This document shows positions 16,455 to 25,884 of a stretch of DNA of 64,000 bases, in pieces. Origin of the DNA: Scybalomonas sp905214925 (GTDB lineage: Bacteria > Bacillota > Clostridia > Lachnospirales > Lachnospiraceae). The notes beneath the pieces were generated by a model. That model did no database searches. It had not been told where the DNA came from and saw only the letters and a list, made by a program, of their open reading frames with translations. The stretch lies in the NCBI GenBank assembly GCA_905214925.1, contig CAJMOB010000001.1:124001-188000 (forward strand), read 5' to 3'. The first letter of the stretch is position 1; each line of letters starts with the position of its first letter. Position numbers and translations under genes: made by a program.

Positions 16455-17903
16455 ATGATCAAACAAAATCAAAAATACTTAAACTTTATCCATGTTTTAG
16501 TAGATGCCATTATTGTGTGTATTTCCTTTGGAATGTCATACTTTATTCGGTTTGAAACTTTTTTTCCTTACAGCTATAGCCGAAAATTTTTTCCAACAGT
16601 TTTAGCAAATGAAACCTTTTTCCAAGCGCTATTTATGAAATCCAACTACTCAAAGGCGTTGCTCTATTTAGTGCCATTATACTTAATTATTTACTTTAAA
16701 TGCCAACTCTACTCACCAAAAAGGTTTCAAGATGTCCATTTTGAACTGGAAAAATTAATTAAAGCCAATATCATCGGTATTATGAGTTTTATTTTAGTAA
16801 TTTATTTAACAGAACCAAAATATTTCTCTCGTACTATGCTTTTCATTTTCTTCCTTTGTAACATTATATTAGATTTTATTTTCCGTTATGTCATTCGTAT
16901 CATTTTAAGGAAAACGAGACAAATTGGAAAAAATCAAAAGCATGTTATTGTTATCGGATTTAGTGTTGCCGCTGCCGCTTATATCGATCGTATTCGAGAA
17001 AATCCTCAATGGGGCTACACCGTTCATGGTATTTTCGATGACAATGTGGATAATACCTTTGAATATCGAGGCTCTCGCTGCATCGGTAAAATAAAAGATC
17101 TTCCAAATTATTTAGCCACCCATAATTTAGATGAAGTTGCCATCACTTTAAATATCAACGAGTATGCTAAGCTAGAAGGTCTTGTTAAAATATGTGAGAA
17201 ATCTGGCGTCCATACGAAATTTGTTCCAGATTATTATAACTTTATTTCTAGCAAGCCTTATACCGAAGATTTAAATGGACTCCCTGTTATTAATATCCGA
17301 AATGTACCACTGACGAATACATTTAATAAGACTGCAAAACGAATTATGGATATTATTGGTTCTATTGTTGCTATTATTCTTTTCTCTCCTGTTATGATTG
17401 TAACAGCGATACTTGTAAAGAAAAGCTCCCCTGGACCAATTATTTTTAAGCAAGTCCGTGTAGGGCTTGGAAACCGAGAATTTTCTATGTATAAATTCCG
17501 TTCTATGGGAGTGCAAGATCCTTCCAAAGAAAAAGCAGGTTGGACAACAAGTAACGACCCTCGTGTCACACCAATTGGCAAAATTATAAGAAAGACAAGC
17601 ATTGATGAACTTCCACAGCTTTTTAATGTATTAAAAGGGGATATGAGCCTTGTTGGGCCTCGTCCAGAACGCCCTCAATTCGTTAAGAAGTTTCAAGAAG
17701 AAATTCCTCGTTATATGATCAAACATCAAGTGAGACCAGGAATGACAGGCTGGGCACAAATCAATGGCTATCGTGGTGATACTTCAATTAAAGGTAGAAT
17801 TGAACACGATCTTTATTATATCGAGAATTGGTCGTTAACCTTGGATATTAAAATATTATTTCTCACAATCTTTAAAGGTTTTGTAAATAAAAACGCTTAT
17901 TAA
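16455..17903 (+). CDS. Polyprenyl-phosphate sugar-1-phosphate transferase (WbaP/EpsL-like)
   Basis: Initiating enzyme for a surface polysaccharide: it transfers a sugar-1-phosphate from a UDP-sugar to undecaprenyl phosphate. The 482-residue protein has four N-terminal membrane segments, a Rossmann-like CoA-binding-type middle domain ('HVIVIGFSVAAAAYIDRI'), a membrane hairpin ('IMDIIGSIVAIILFSPVMIV') and the bacterial sugar transferase domain with 'FKQVRVGLGNREFSMYKFRS', 'DELPQLFNVLKGDMSLVGP' and 'RPE'. This matches the full-length undecaprenyl-phosphate glucose phosphotransferase type. The start is the ATG at 16455, seven bases after GAGG. It is followed closely by an LCP-family gene that would attach the polymer to the wall. 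Confidence 0.92.
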   Translation: MIKQNQKYLNFIHVLVDAIIVCISFGMSYFIRFETFFPYSYSRKFFPTVLANETFFQALFMKSNYSKALLYLVPLYLIIYFKCQLYSPKRFQDVHFELEKLIKANIIGIMSFILVIYLTEPKYFSRTMLFIFFLCNIILDFIFRYVIRIILRKTRQIGKNQKHVIVIGFSVAAAAYIDRIRENPQWGYTVHGIFDDNVDNTFEYRGSRCIGKIKDLPNYLATHNLDEVAITLNINEYAKLEGLVKICEKSGVHTKFVPDYYNFISSKPYTEDLNGLPVINIRNVPLTNTFNKTAKRIMDIIGSIVAIILFSPVMIVTAILVKKSSPGPIIFKQVRVGLGNREFSMYKFRSMGVQDPSKEKAGWTTSNDPRVTPIGKIIRKTSIDELPQLFNVLKGDMSLVGPRPERPQFVKKFQEEIPRYMIKHQVRPGMTGWAQINGYRGDTSIKGRIEHDLYYIENWSLTLDIKILFLTIFKGFVNKNAY

Positions 17904-17936
17904 CAAAAAGACGAAAACAAGAAAGGATTTATCTCT

Positions 17937-19169
17937 ATGAGTACAAGAAAAAGACCTCCTCGTTATGAGGAAGAAGAAAAACGTCCTCGTCGTACACCTA
18001 GAACAACATCCCAATCAAGATCTCGTTCGAATAGTTCTAGTTCCTCAAGAAGGAAAAATAGTACTTCTCATTCTTATGATGAAGATTTCTATGATTCTTC
18101 TACGAAACGACGTTCTTCTACTTCAAAATCAAATACAAAAAAGAGAAAAAAGAAGAAAAAAAGAAAAATGAGACTTCTTCTCTTTCTTGAAATTTTAATT
18201 ATTTTAGTTGCTTTATTATATGCTGCCTATTATTTTGTATTTTCTAAAATGCAAACAGATCATGTCAATATGGAAAATGTCACGATTAATCATTTTCAAG
18301 ATGACAATATCAATAATTATAAAACCATCGCTCTTTTTGGTCTCGATTCTCAAAATAATGATTTTGGTGAAGGAAACCGCTCCGATGCTATGATTATTGC
18401 AAGTATTAATAAAAAGACAAAAGAAGTGAAACTTCTTTCTCTCTATCGAGATACTTTCGTCAATGTGGATCGGAAAGAAGGTTCTGAGCTTACGAAATTA
18501 ACACACGCTTATTCCTTTGGTGGTCCACAACTAGCGGTTAGCACAATTAATCAAAACTTAGACTTAAATATTACCGACTATGTAACGGTTAACTTTAAAG
18601 CCCTTGCTAATACGGTAGATCTATTAGGTGGAATTGAATTAGATATCCAAGAAGCAGAACTTGGCAACTTAAATGACTATATCGGAAATATGAATAAAAT
18701 TAATGGAGGAAATTCTCCAAAAATTAAAAAAGCAGGAAAACAAACAGTCGATGGTAACCAAGCAGTTGCTTATTGTCGTATCCGTTATGTAGGAAACGGC
18801 GATTTTAGAAGAACGGAACGTCAAAGAACAGTAATTGAACAGATTGCAAAAAAAGCAAAGAGTACGAACCCAATTACTCTTACGAAAATTGTCAATGAAG
18901 TGCTTCCTCATATTCAGACAAGCTTTGACTCCCTTGAAGTACTTTCTTTAGCAAAAGATGTTTTCCGCTATAAAATTGTAGAAACACAAGGGTTCCCATT
19001 TAACACAACTGGCACAAAACTCAGTGGTATTTATTATGGAATCCCAACCACATTACATTCGAATGTAATAGAAGCCCATAAATTTTTATTTGGAACTGAA
19101 AATTATACACCATCGGATACTGTAACCAATATTAGTAATAAAATTATTAATTATACTGGAATTCAGTGA
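17937..19169 (+). CDS. LytR-CpsA-Psr (LCP) family cell-wall ligase
   Basis: A 410-residue enzyme that attaches lipid-linked glycopolymers to peptidoglycan on the outer face of the membrane. The first ~75 residues are a very basic, Ser/Arg/Lys-rich cytoplasmic tail. One membrane segment follows (~80-102), then the LCP domain with 'IALFGLDSQ', 'RSDAMIIASINKKTKEV', 'LLSLYRDTFVNV' and 'QAVAYCRIRY...DFRRTERQR', the arginines that bind the pyrophosphate. It is 33 bases downstream of the sugar transferase and shares its transcript. The polymer could be a teichoic acid or capsule. Confidence 0.94.
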   Translation: MSTRKRPPRYEEEEKRPRRTPRTTSQSRSRSNSSSSSRRKNSTSHSYDEDFYDSSTKRRSSTSKSNTKKRKKKKKRKMRLLLFLEILIILVALLYAAYYFVFSKMQTDHVNMENVTINHFQDDNINNYKTIALFGLDSQNNDFGEGNRSDAMIIASINKKTKEVKLLSLYRDTFVNVDRKEGSELTKLTHAYSFGGPQLAVSTINQNLDLNITDYVTVNFKALANTVDLLGGIELDIQEAELGNLNDYIGNMNKINGGNSPKIKKAGKQTVDGNQAVAYCRIRYVGNGDFRRTERQRTVIEQIAKKAKSTNPITLTKIVNEVLPHIQTSFDSLEVLSLAKDVFRYKIVETQGFPFNTTGTKLSGIYYGIPTTLHSNVIEAHKFLFGTENYTPSDTVTNISNKIINYTGIQ

Positions 19170-19184
19170 GGGTGGTAAAAAATA

Positions 19185-19215
19185 GGCAGAGAATCTAAAA
19201 TTTCGATTCCCTGCC
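19185..19215 (+). terminator. Terminator after the LCP gene
   Basis: Stem GGCAGAGAATC / GATTCCCTGCC with one mismatch, 9-base loop, followed by TGTTTTC. It lies between the convergent LCP and beta-helix genes. Confidence 0.75.
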
Positions 19216-19225
19216 TGTTTTCATC

Positions 19226-20731
19226 TTATACAATATATTCTTGTTTTCCTTTGATTTTTTGATAACGATTTCCAATATACTTTGTAGCTTTACACCCTTT
19301 ACTATAAAGTCCAAACTGACCGGCATTGATGACTTGATTATTTTTTATTATATTCTTCTTACAATCTACCATTCCAATTCCAATTTTTTTTGATGTACTG
19401 ACTTTATTTTGCATGACTTTTGTCTGATCCGAACCTTTTGCTAACCAAATACCATGTTGTTTGCTGTTAGAAATTGTGTTTCCTACTAACTTTGTCCCTT
19501 TCGAATCACTAATAAATATCCCATTGCTTTTTGACGTCTTTATTTGATTTTTTATTAACTGATTAAAGGAAGAAGACACATACATGCCAATTCCTTGATT
19601 CCCTGCTCCTGTTATTTGATTTTGCTTTACCGTTGTTTGTTTTACATAGGTATAGAGCATGATCCCACTATCCCCTGTTTTTTGAATGGTATTATTCAAA
19701 ATCGAAACGCCTGTCACTGGAAAATTCTTATGTCCAATCAACTGTATTCCATATTTACCAGCATTTTTTATCCTATTGTTTTGAATCGTAATCGCATAAT
19801 CACTTGGCACTTCTTCCTTCTTTGTATTGGAAAGAGCCGTCAAATGTTTTCCTGTTGCTAGTAACGTATACATTCGAATTCCAGTATTTACATTTTCTAT
19901 CACATTATCCGTCACTTGACAGTTTTCATATCCATAAATATTAATTGCCTCTTCTGTGATATTTTTTAAAGTATTTCCTGTAATGGTAATATTTTTTTGA
20001 TAAACACCTTCTATAAAGGAATGAGAACCAATTCCCCTTGGATAATTTTCAATGGTATTATTTCGAATGATAATATCTTGATTTGCGGTGTCATCATACG
20101 TAACCGTTCCTGGTACAAGATATTGGTTGTGTACTACATCTAAATGAATGGCTTCCTTAATTTTTGTATATTCTCCACGATAATCCCCTAAATGACAGTT
20201 TTCAATCAAACCATTTTTTACTCCTGCAAATGTTAACTCATGAGCACCTCCACTTACATTTCGAACTGTTACGTTTCGAATGGTAATATTTTGTCCATGA
20301 ATAAAGCGGATCATCTCACCACTTGCTCCACTTCCATCCCATTGACCTCCATTAATCTCCACATTTTTAATATGCTCATAGCCCCCCTTATCATATTTAT
20401 AATTGTAGGAACTTAACATAATTTTTTTTTCAGGATCAAGGGTAAAAATTGCATTTTCGTCTGCAATCACTGTGGTATTGGAGTACACATAAAGGGTTTG
20501 GTCAAGAAAATAGTTACCTGATGGAATTTTCACTGTTAAATGCATCCGATCGCTTGTGCTATTCCGATTTAACGCTCTTTGGATATCGGCTCTTGTAGCA
20601 CCTTCTTCTAATACGACAATATCTTCATCGCCTGCTCCTGCTTGGATATTCCAAGCAATCATACTATAACCGATAAAAGCAAATAAAATCATCGCTAATT
20701 TCCAACTTTGCTTTTTCCTTCTTCTTCTCAT
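19226..20731 (-). CDS. Secreted right-handed parallel beta-helix protein
   Basis: A 501-residue exported protein with an N-terminal basic segment and a single hydrophobic signal or anchor (~10-30). The rest is a run of ~22-residue turns rich in Asn and Ile/Val, such as 'IENVNTGIRMYT', 'IKNAGKYGIQLIG' and 'ISNSKQHGIWLAKGS', the pattern of NosD/pectate-lyase-type beta-helices (PbH1 repeats). Such folds act as polysaccharide lyases, hydrolases or epimerases, or as plain surface binders. I see no diagnostic catalytic motif. It lies in the surface polymer locus next to glycosyltransferases, so modification of the exported polymer is plausible but unproven. Confidence 0.82.
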   Translation of the reverse strand: MRRRRKKQSWKLAMILFAFIGYSMIAWNIQAGAGDEDIVVLEEGATRADIQRALNRNSTSDRMHLTVKIPSGNYFLDQTLYVYSNTTVIADENAIFTLDPEKKIMLSSYNYKYDKGGYEHIKNVEINGGQWDGSGASGEMIRFIHGQNITIRNVTVRNVSGGAHELTFAGVKNGLIENCHLGDYRGEYTKIKEAIHLDVVHNQYLVPGTVTYDDTANQDIIIRNNTIENYPRGIGSHSFIEGVYQKNITITGNTLKNITEEAINIYGYENCQVTDNVIENVNTGIRMYTLLATGKHLTALSNTKKEEVPSDYAITIQNNRIKNAGKYGIQLIGHKNFPVTGVSILNNTIQKTGDSGIMLYTYVKQTTVKQNQITGAGNQGIGMYVSSSFNQLIKNQIKTSKSNGIFISDSKGTKLVGNTISNSKQHGIWLAKGSDQTKVMQNKVSTSKKIGIGMVDCKKNIIKNNQVINAGQFGLYSKGCKATKYIGNRYQKIKGKQEYIV

Positions 20732-20776
20732 TGTTACTTTTCTTCATCCTTTCTATCCATTGGTTGATCTCTTAAT

Positions 20777-21745
20777 TTATTTCTTTTTTATCTTTTCTCT
20801 TATGATTTTCCAAGTATTGATATAAAGTTCTAACTGAATTACGAAGTGATTTCCAAGATATTTCCATTGAAATGGTTCTTTCTCAATTGTTTTTAATGTA
20901 GCAAATGCTTCTTTTATTCCTAAAAAATAATCTTTTCCCAAATGTTTCTTCGTAAAATAAACACCTTTTGCCAAATATCCTGCTAATAAAAATGGGGAGT
21001 TTAAAATTAAAAATGGCAATGGCATATTTTTATAATTGAGATAAATATTATTTCGAACGCCTAAACGCACTTTAAATGGATTGTGTTTTGAGCCACTTGT
21101 CCCACTTCCTAGATGGTATACTTTTGCCTCTGGACAATAAACATTATAATATCCATGGATTCTTGCCCGATATCCAATATCAATATCTTCTCGATAGGCA
21201 AAAAACTTCTCGTCAAAATAACCGATCTCTTCAAAAATAGATTTTCGATACATAGCAGCCCCTGCACAAGCCGTAAAAATCCGCTCTTGTTTTTCATACT
21301 GTTTCACTGGCTTTCCATTTCCTCGATTAAATGCCCAACCAACAACGGTATAAAGATCTCCCGCACTATCGATCAGTTCTTTATTATGGAACTGAATCAT
21401 ACAGCTTGCTACCGAAAAGATTTTTTTACTCTTTTTTATCCCATGATAAAGTTCCTCAATACAAGTGCTTTCACATTCCGTATCATTATTTAATAAGAAA
21501 ACATAAGATGCTTTTGATGCATAGATTCCTGCATTAACCGCCCCATCAAACCCTGTATTCGTTTCCATCTCAATGAGTCGAACAAAAGGATACTGTTCTC
21601 TTATATATTCAACACTGCCATCAGAAGAAGCATTATCTACAATAATAATTTCAAAGTCTTCAAACGTTTGCTTTTGTAACGACTCTACACATCCTTTGAT
21701 AAAATGTTTTCCATTATAGTTTGGAATTATGACACTTACTTTCAT
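20777..21745 (-). CDS. Family 2 glycosyltransferase (rhamnosyltransferase-like)
   Basis: Cytoplasmic-face GT-A glycosyltransferase of about 322 residues. The N-terminal domain shows 'VSVIIPNYNG', 'IIIVDNASSDGS', the nucleotide-binding 'FLLNNDTECE' and 'GYFDEKFFAYREDIDIGYR', which resembles WbbL-type rhamnosyltransferases. The C-terminal third is hydrophobic and amphipathic, probably membrane-associated. Two ATGs lie nine bases apart; the downstream one (21745) has the better spacing to AGGAAG. It follows the CDP-glycerol family gene on the same strand and feeds the beta-helix gene, suggesting a small operon for surface glycan side chains. Confidence 0.88.
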   Translation of the reverse strand: MKVSVIIPNYNGKHFIKGCVESLQKQTFEDFEIIIVDNASSDGSVEYIREQYPFVRLIEMETNTGFDGAVNAGIYASKASYVFLLNNDTECESTCIEELYHGIKKSKKIFSVASCMIQFHNKELIDSAGDLYTVVGWAFNRGNGKPVKQYEKQERIFTACAGAAMYRKSIFEEIGYFDEKFFAYREDIDIGYRARIHGYYNVYCPEAKVYHLGSGTSGSKHNPFKVRLGVRNNIYLNYKNMPLPFLILNSPFLLAGYLAKGVYFTKKHLGKDYFLGIKEAFATLKTIEKEPFQWKYLGNHFVIQLELYINTWKIIREKIKKK

Positions 21746-21898
21746 TTCATTCACTTCCTCTTCTTATTTTCTCATTCCTTCTTATTTTTCTATTTCTTCG
21801 CACTACCTATTATTAACACAAAGCCAAAATAAAACTAAAATTCCTATACCGTATTTGTTTCATTGGCCTATACATTTCTTAATAACTCTTTTACTCTT

Positions 21899-23053
21899 TT
21901 ATTCCATCTCCAATAATTTCATCAAACGCCATGTACTATTTCCATCTTCAAAAGCATAATTTTCTTCTTGAAACTTTCTACGCTTCTCTTCCCATTGCTC
22001 TTTTACTTCTTGGCAAGTCTGTTCTTCTATCATTTGAGCGATCAGCTCATTGGTCGTCTTGGACACTTGCCCTGGAACATAAGAAATATAATCTTCATAA
22101 AATCCTCTTCCTTCATCAGAAAATTTCTCTAAATCATAGGCGTAAAAGTACATTGGCTTTCCAAGGGCAACATATTCAAAAATAATCGAAGAATAATCGG
22201 TAATCAACGCTTTTGATGCAAACAGCAATGTATTTAACTGATCATAGTGAGAGAAATCTTTCACTCGATCGCCACCTTCTCCTCTATATTGAAACTGATC
22301 TGCCACAAAAGGATGGAGTCGAAGCCCAATCACGACTTCCTTTGGTAATCGTTTTAGCATTTGTTCTAATTCTAAATGAAGTTTTTGTTCTCCTAATTCA
22401 TTATCTCGAAAAGTAGGAGCATATAACACTAATTTCTTTCCGATGAGTTCTGGATACTTCTCATAGAAGCGTTCTACCTTTTTCTCCTGTTCTTCTTCTT
22501 GAAATAAAATATCGGTTCTTGGCATCCCTGTAACAAACGCCTTTTCTTCTTTTATAGAAAAGATATGGCTATAGAGAGACTTCCATTTTTCTCCATTTAC
22601 AATCAAATGGGTAATGGTGCTATTTGCCATTTTTTCTAATTCTTTTAATCTTCCCTCGTTGGCATCTTGTCCAAATTTCTTAATGGTTCCTGTTCCATGC
22701 CAAAGTTGCACAACCTTTACACTTTTTGGAAATTTCATAAATGCCATTGGTAAAAATACGTTATCTTGAAACACATAAGAAGAAGTGGCAAGCTCATATG
22801 GCTTACGAATAAAAAAGCGAACCAATTGTGTGAGTTTATCCTGTCCTGAAAAATCGGTATCTTTCCTCCTTAATGGACAAAACTCCCAGTCGGTTTCACT
22901 GGCATTTAAATAATTTCTTATTACCCCTACATTCCCCTCAGGACCAGCATCATGTGTCATAACAAGAAACACTCGATTCTTTTTTCTTGGAAAAATTTTA
23001 CACAAACGATACACCGTTGCAAAAAGGCGGTATCCTATTTCTTTTTTATCCAT
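21899..23053 (-). CDS. CDP-glycerol glycerophosphotransferase family protein (TagB/TagF-like)
   Basis: About 384 residues of the Glyphos_transf family, which transfers glycerol phosphate or another polyol phosphate from its CDP-activated form to a membrane-linked teichoic acid primer. Family hallmarks are 'VVQLWHGTGTIKKFG' in the first half, 'VLYAPTFRDNELGEQ' and the C-terminal 'LITDYSSIIFEYVALGKPMYFYAYDLEKF'. The start is placed at the ATG at 23053, seven bases after GGAGA; an upstream in-frame ATG at 23089 lacks a ribosome binding site. A paralogue lies just upstream on the same strand, separated by a terminator. Substrate (glycerol, ribitol or other) is not deducible. Confidence 0.88.
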   Translation of the reverse strand: MDKKEIGYRLFATVYRLCKIFPRKKNRVFLVMTHDAGPEGNVGVIRNYLNASETDWEFCPLRRKDTDFSGQDKLTQLVRFFIRKPYELATSSYVFQDNVFLPMAFMKFPKSVKVVQLWHGTGTIKKFGQDANEGRLKELEKMANSTITHLIVNGEKWKSLYSHIFSIKEEKAFVTGMPRTDILFQEEEQEKKVERFYEKYPELIGKKLVLYAPTFRDNELGEQKLHLELEQMLKRLPKEVVIGLRLHPFVADQFQYRGEGGDRVKDFSHYDQLNTLLFASKALITDYSSIIFEYVALGKPMYFYAYDLEKFSDEGRGFYEDYISYVPGQVSKTTNELIAQMIEEQTCQEVKEQWEEKRRKFQEENYAFEDGNSTWRLMKLLEME

Positions 23054-23166
23054 GTTCGTTCTCCTACTCGTTCTCTTATTCATAATCATTCTTATTTTAC
23101 AACCAATCGCTTCTTTTTCCTAGCCCTAACGGTTCAAACTTATTTATTGTCTTCGTGTAAACGATG

Positions 23167-23210
23167 AAAAAAGACAGATCGTGGCAATTCTCTTCTTGCC
23201 ACTATCTGCC
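23167..23210 (-). terminator. Strong terminator between the two TagB/F-like genes
   Basis: On the minus strand a 15-bp stem GGCAGATAGTGGCAA / TTGCCACGATCTGTC with one or two mismatches and an 8-base loop is followed by six T residues. It ends the transcript of the upstream glycerophosphotransferase-family gene. Confidence 0.88.
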
Positions 23211-23241
23211 TTTTAAGATGAGCTACTTAGAAAATTGATTC

Positions 23242-24444
23242 CTATTGCTCTCTTATTCTTTTTTTTTGCATATGCTCTTCCATCACTTCGATAACATGAA
23301 GTGACGCATTTCCATCGTCCACTCCATTGAATTTTTCTGCATATGCTTGATATTTTTGTTCCCAGTCTTCTTTCTTATAGTTTTTAATATCGAAAATCAA
23401 TTGCTCGGTTGTCTTAGAAACTGGCCCTGGTACTTCTTCTAACATATCGAAATAAAAACCTCTTAAGTTCTCACGATAATTTTCAAAGTCATAGGCAAAG
23501 AAGAACATCGGACGTTTTAATAAACTATAGTCAAACATAACAGAAGAATAATCGGTAATCATCATATCAGAAATTAAATATAACTCGCTAATTTCTTGAT
23601 CGGCTTTAAAAGAATAAACAAAACCTTCCGTACCGCTCCAATCCACTTTATCGGCAATTAAATAATGATATTTTACAATCATAATATACTCATCTTCTAA
23701 CGCTTCTTTTGCTTTTTTAAAATCAAGAGCAGTAGCAAACTTATATTTTTTTCCTTCGCCGTATTCATTATCTCTCCATGTTGGTGCATAAAGAATGACT
23801 TTTTTATCCAATGGAATGTTGTACTTCTTCTTTAAATTAATAATATTTTCTTTTGTATTCCCAGAAAATAATACATCATTTCTTGGATAACCAACTTCTA
23901 GCATTCTTTTATTGAAGGCAAAGCAACGGCGAAACGTCTCTGTGGAAAATCGATTTTGGGAGATTAAACAATCCCAAACAGAAGAGTTTTTCTTAAATTC
24001 TGCTCGGTAATGGTCAATGTCTTTCACCCCACCCATATCGATGACTTCCATATCAAGAGCCAGTTTTTTTAGTGGTGTGCCATGCCATGTTTGAATGTAT
24101 AAGTTTTCTTTTCTTTTTATTAAATATCTTGGATGACGGCAGTCAAATACCCATACTTTGGCAACCGCACAGTAATAAAAATACTGAAAACGCACTCTTT
24201 TTACTTTTTTTGCATTTCCTGGAATGGGCTGCTTTGGATTATTAAATACCCAAACAATTCGATATTTTTTATCAAGCCCTAATTCTACCATTCGCTCATA
24301 AATGGCTTTTGGATTTCCTGTATAATTTTTTCCTAAATTACTTTCAAATAAAATAATATCTTTTGATACAGGAAATACCTTTACCATCAAACGATAGATG
24401 GCTTTCATTATTTTTTTACAAATATTTTTTATCCTCTTTTTCAA
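23242..24444 (-). CDS. CDP-glycerol glycerophosphotransferase family protein (TagB/TagF-like)
   Basis: A 400-residue teichoic-acid-type polyol phosphate transferase. Key segments are 'YIQTWHGTPLKKLALDM', 'LYAPTWRDNEYGEG' and 'MITDYSSVMFDYSLLKRPMF'. The N-terminus is basic and amphipathic, fitting peripheral membrane binding. The start codon is TTG at 24444, eight bases after AGAGAGG; no internal ATG near the N-terminus has a ribosome binding site. It follows galU by about 20 bases on the same strand, and the export and precursor genes tagD, tagH and tagG lie just upstream, which supports a teichoic acid role. Confidence 0.9.
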   Translation of the reverse strand: MKKRIKNICKKIMKAIYRLMVKVFPVSKDIILFESNLGKNYTGNPKAIYERMVELGLDKKYRIVWVFNNPKQPIPGNAKKVKRVRFQYFYYCAVAKVWVFDCRHPRYLIKRKENLYIQTWHGTPLKKLALDMEVIDMGGVKDIDHYRAEFKKNSSVWDCLISQNRFSTETFRRCFAFNKRMLEVGYPRNDVLFSGNTKENIINLKKKYNIPLDKKVILYAPTWRDNEYGEGKKYKFATALDFKKAKEALEDEYIMIVKYHYLIADKVDWSGTEGFVYSFKADQEISELYLISDMMITDYSSVMFDYSLLKRPMFFFAYDFENYRENLRGFYFDMLEEVPGPVSKTTEQLIFDIKNYKKEDWEQKYQAYAEKFNGVDDGNASLHVIEVMEEHMQKKRIREQ

Positions 24445-24465
24445 CTTAAAAAGCCTCTCTTATGT

Positions 24466-25377
24466 TTATTTCCCATTTTTTTCTTTCGTAGCGATCTCAT
24501 CGATATAAGCACGCACATCGTCTTTTAAATCATCGCGATCAAGAGCAAAATCAATGGTTGCTTTAATAAACCCAAATTTATCTCCGACATCGTATCGAAT
24601 TCCTTCAAAATCATATGCATACACCGCTTGTGTATCGAGCAGACGACAAATCGCATCAGTTAACTGAATTTCTCCACCAGCCCCTGTTCCTTGGGTTTCA
24701 AGAAGTGGGAAAATTTCAGGTGTTAATACATAACGTCCTAATACAGCATAGTTACTTGGCGCATCTTCTGCCTTTGGTTTTTCTACCATTCCAGATAACT
24801 TCACAAGGCGTTCGTCTTTTGTTTTATGGCGTTTATCTGGCTCTACAATTCCATATTTATGAACTTGTTGTTCGGATACTGTTTGAACACCAACTACAGA
24901 AGCTCCAACTCCTTGATAGGCATCAATAAGCTGTTTTAATGCAGGTTTACTATTTTTATTGACAACTACGTCATCTCCAAGGAGAATTGCAAATGGTTCA
25001 TCTCCAATAAAAGATTTGGCACAAAGAATTGCATGTCCAAGTCCTTTCGGTTCTTTTTGACGCACATAATAAATGTTTGCTAAGTTTGCAATATCATTGA
25101 TCATCTTTACTTCTTTTGTTTTGCCAGAATTGTTTAAACGCTCTTCTAGCTCATAAGATTTATCAAAATGATTTTCCATACAATGCTTGTTTGAATTGGT
25201 AATGACTAATATTTCTTCAATTCCACTGTTTACTGCCTCTTCAATAATATATTGAATGGTTGGAATATCAACAATAGGAAGCATTTCTTTTGGAAGTGCT
25301 TTTGTTGCTGGAAGGAAACGAGTCCCAAGTCCTGCTGCTGGAATTACTGCCTTTCTTACTCTTTTATTTGTCCTCAT
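24466..25377 (-). CDS. galU: UTP-glucose-1-phosphate uridylyltransferase
   Basis: Makes UDP-glucose from glucose-1-phosphate and UTP, a donor for surface glycans and glycolipids. The 303-residue protein has the nucleotide-binding N-terminus 'IPAAGLGTRFLPATKALPKE', 'EPFAILLGDDVV', 'VEKPK' and a C-terminal 'GIRYDVGDKFGFIKAT', all standard for GalU. The ATG follows AAAGGAGTAG. A hairpin separates it from tagD upstream, and it runs with the glycerophosphotransferase-family gene downstream. Confidence 0.96.
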   Translation of the reverse strand: MRTNKRVRKAVIPAAGLGTRFLPATKALPKEMLPIVDIPTIQYIIEEAVNSGIEEILVITNSNKHCMENHFDKSYELEERLNNSGKTKEVKMINDIANLANIYYVRQKEPKGLGHAILCAKSFIGDEPFAILLGDDVVVNKNSKPALKQLIDAYQGVGASVVGVQTVSEQQVHKYGIVEPDKRHKTKDERLVKLSGMVEKPKAEDAPSNYAVLGRYVLTPEIFPLLETQGTGAGGEIQLTDAICRLLDTQAVYAYDFEGIRYDVGDKFGFIKATIDFALDRDDLKDDVRAYIDEIATKEKNGK

Positions 25378-25419
25378 ATTTGCTACTCCTTTTCTTGATT
25401 TTCTCTTGTATAGCCAAAA

Positions 25420-25447
25420 GGCCTACTATGGTTTCCCATAGAAGACC
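25420..25447 (-). terminator. Hairpin terminator between tagD and galU
   Basis: On the minus strand GGTCTTCTATGG-GAAA-CCATAGTAGGCC, 12-bp stem with one mismatch and one wobble pair and a GAAA tetraloop, followed by TTTTGG. It may only partly stop readthrough into galU. Confidence 0.7.
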
Positions 25448-25463
25448 TCCATTTTTCATCATC

Positions 25464-25865
25464 TCATTGATGTTCTTTTTTCTTTGACAATTCTTCTTTA
25501 ATCTGTGTTGTAGAAATTCCATCGGTACGAGGAAGATAAACGACTTCACAATATTCTTTTAAGAAGTCAAACTTTCCTGTCCAGTCATCTCCCATTACAA
25601 AGACATCTACGTTATTATTTACAACATCATCGATTTTTTGTTCCCAAGTATATTCAGGAAGCACTTCATCCACATATTTAATCGCCTCTAAAATAGTTTT
25701 GCGATCTTCAAAGCTATAAAAAGCTTTTTTTCCTTTGATTGCATTAAACTCATCGGAAGACACAACGACGATTAAATAATCCCCCATCGCTTTGGCTCTT
25801 TTCAATAAATTAATGTGTCCCACATGAAGCAGATCATATGTGCCGTATGTGATAACTTTCTTCAT
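25464..25865 (-). CDS. tagD: Glycerol-3-phosphate cytidylyltransferase
   Basis: Makes CDP-glycerol from CTP and glycerol-3-phosphate, the building block of glycerol teichoic acids. The 133-residue protein has the cytidylyltransferase motif HVGH ('YGTYDLLHVGHINLLKRAK') and the C-terminal 'RTDGISTTQIKEEL'. Length and motifs are standard for TagD. It lies about 20 bases after the tagH-like gene and its presence supports reading the neighbouring transferases as glycerol phosphate enzymes. Confidence 0.94.
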   Translation of the reverse strand: MKKVITYGTYDLLHVGHINLLKRAKAMGDYLIVVVSSDEFNAIKGKKAFYSFEDRKTILEAIKYVDEVLPEYTWEQKIDDVVNNNVDVFVMGDDWTGKFDFLKEYCEVVYLPRTDGISTTQIKEELSKKKEHQ

Positions 25866-25884
25866 CCTTTTGTTTCCCCTTTCT

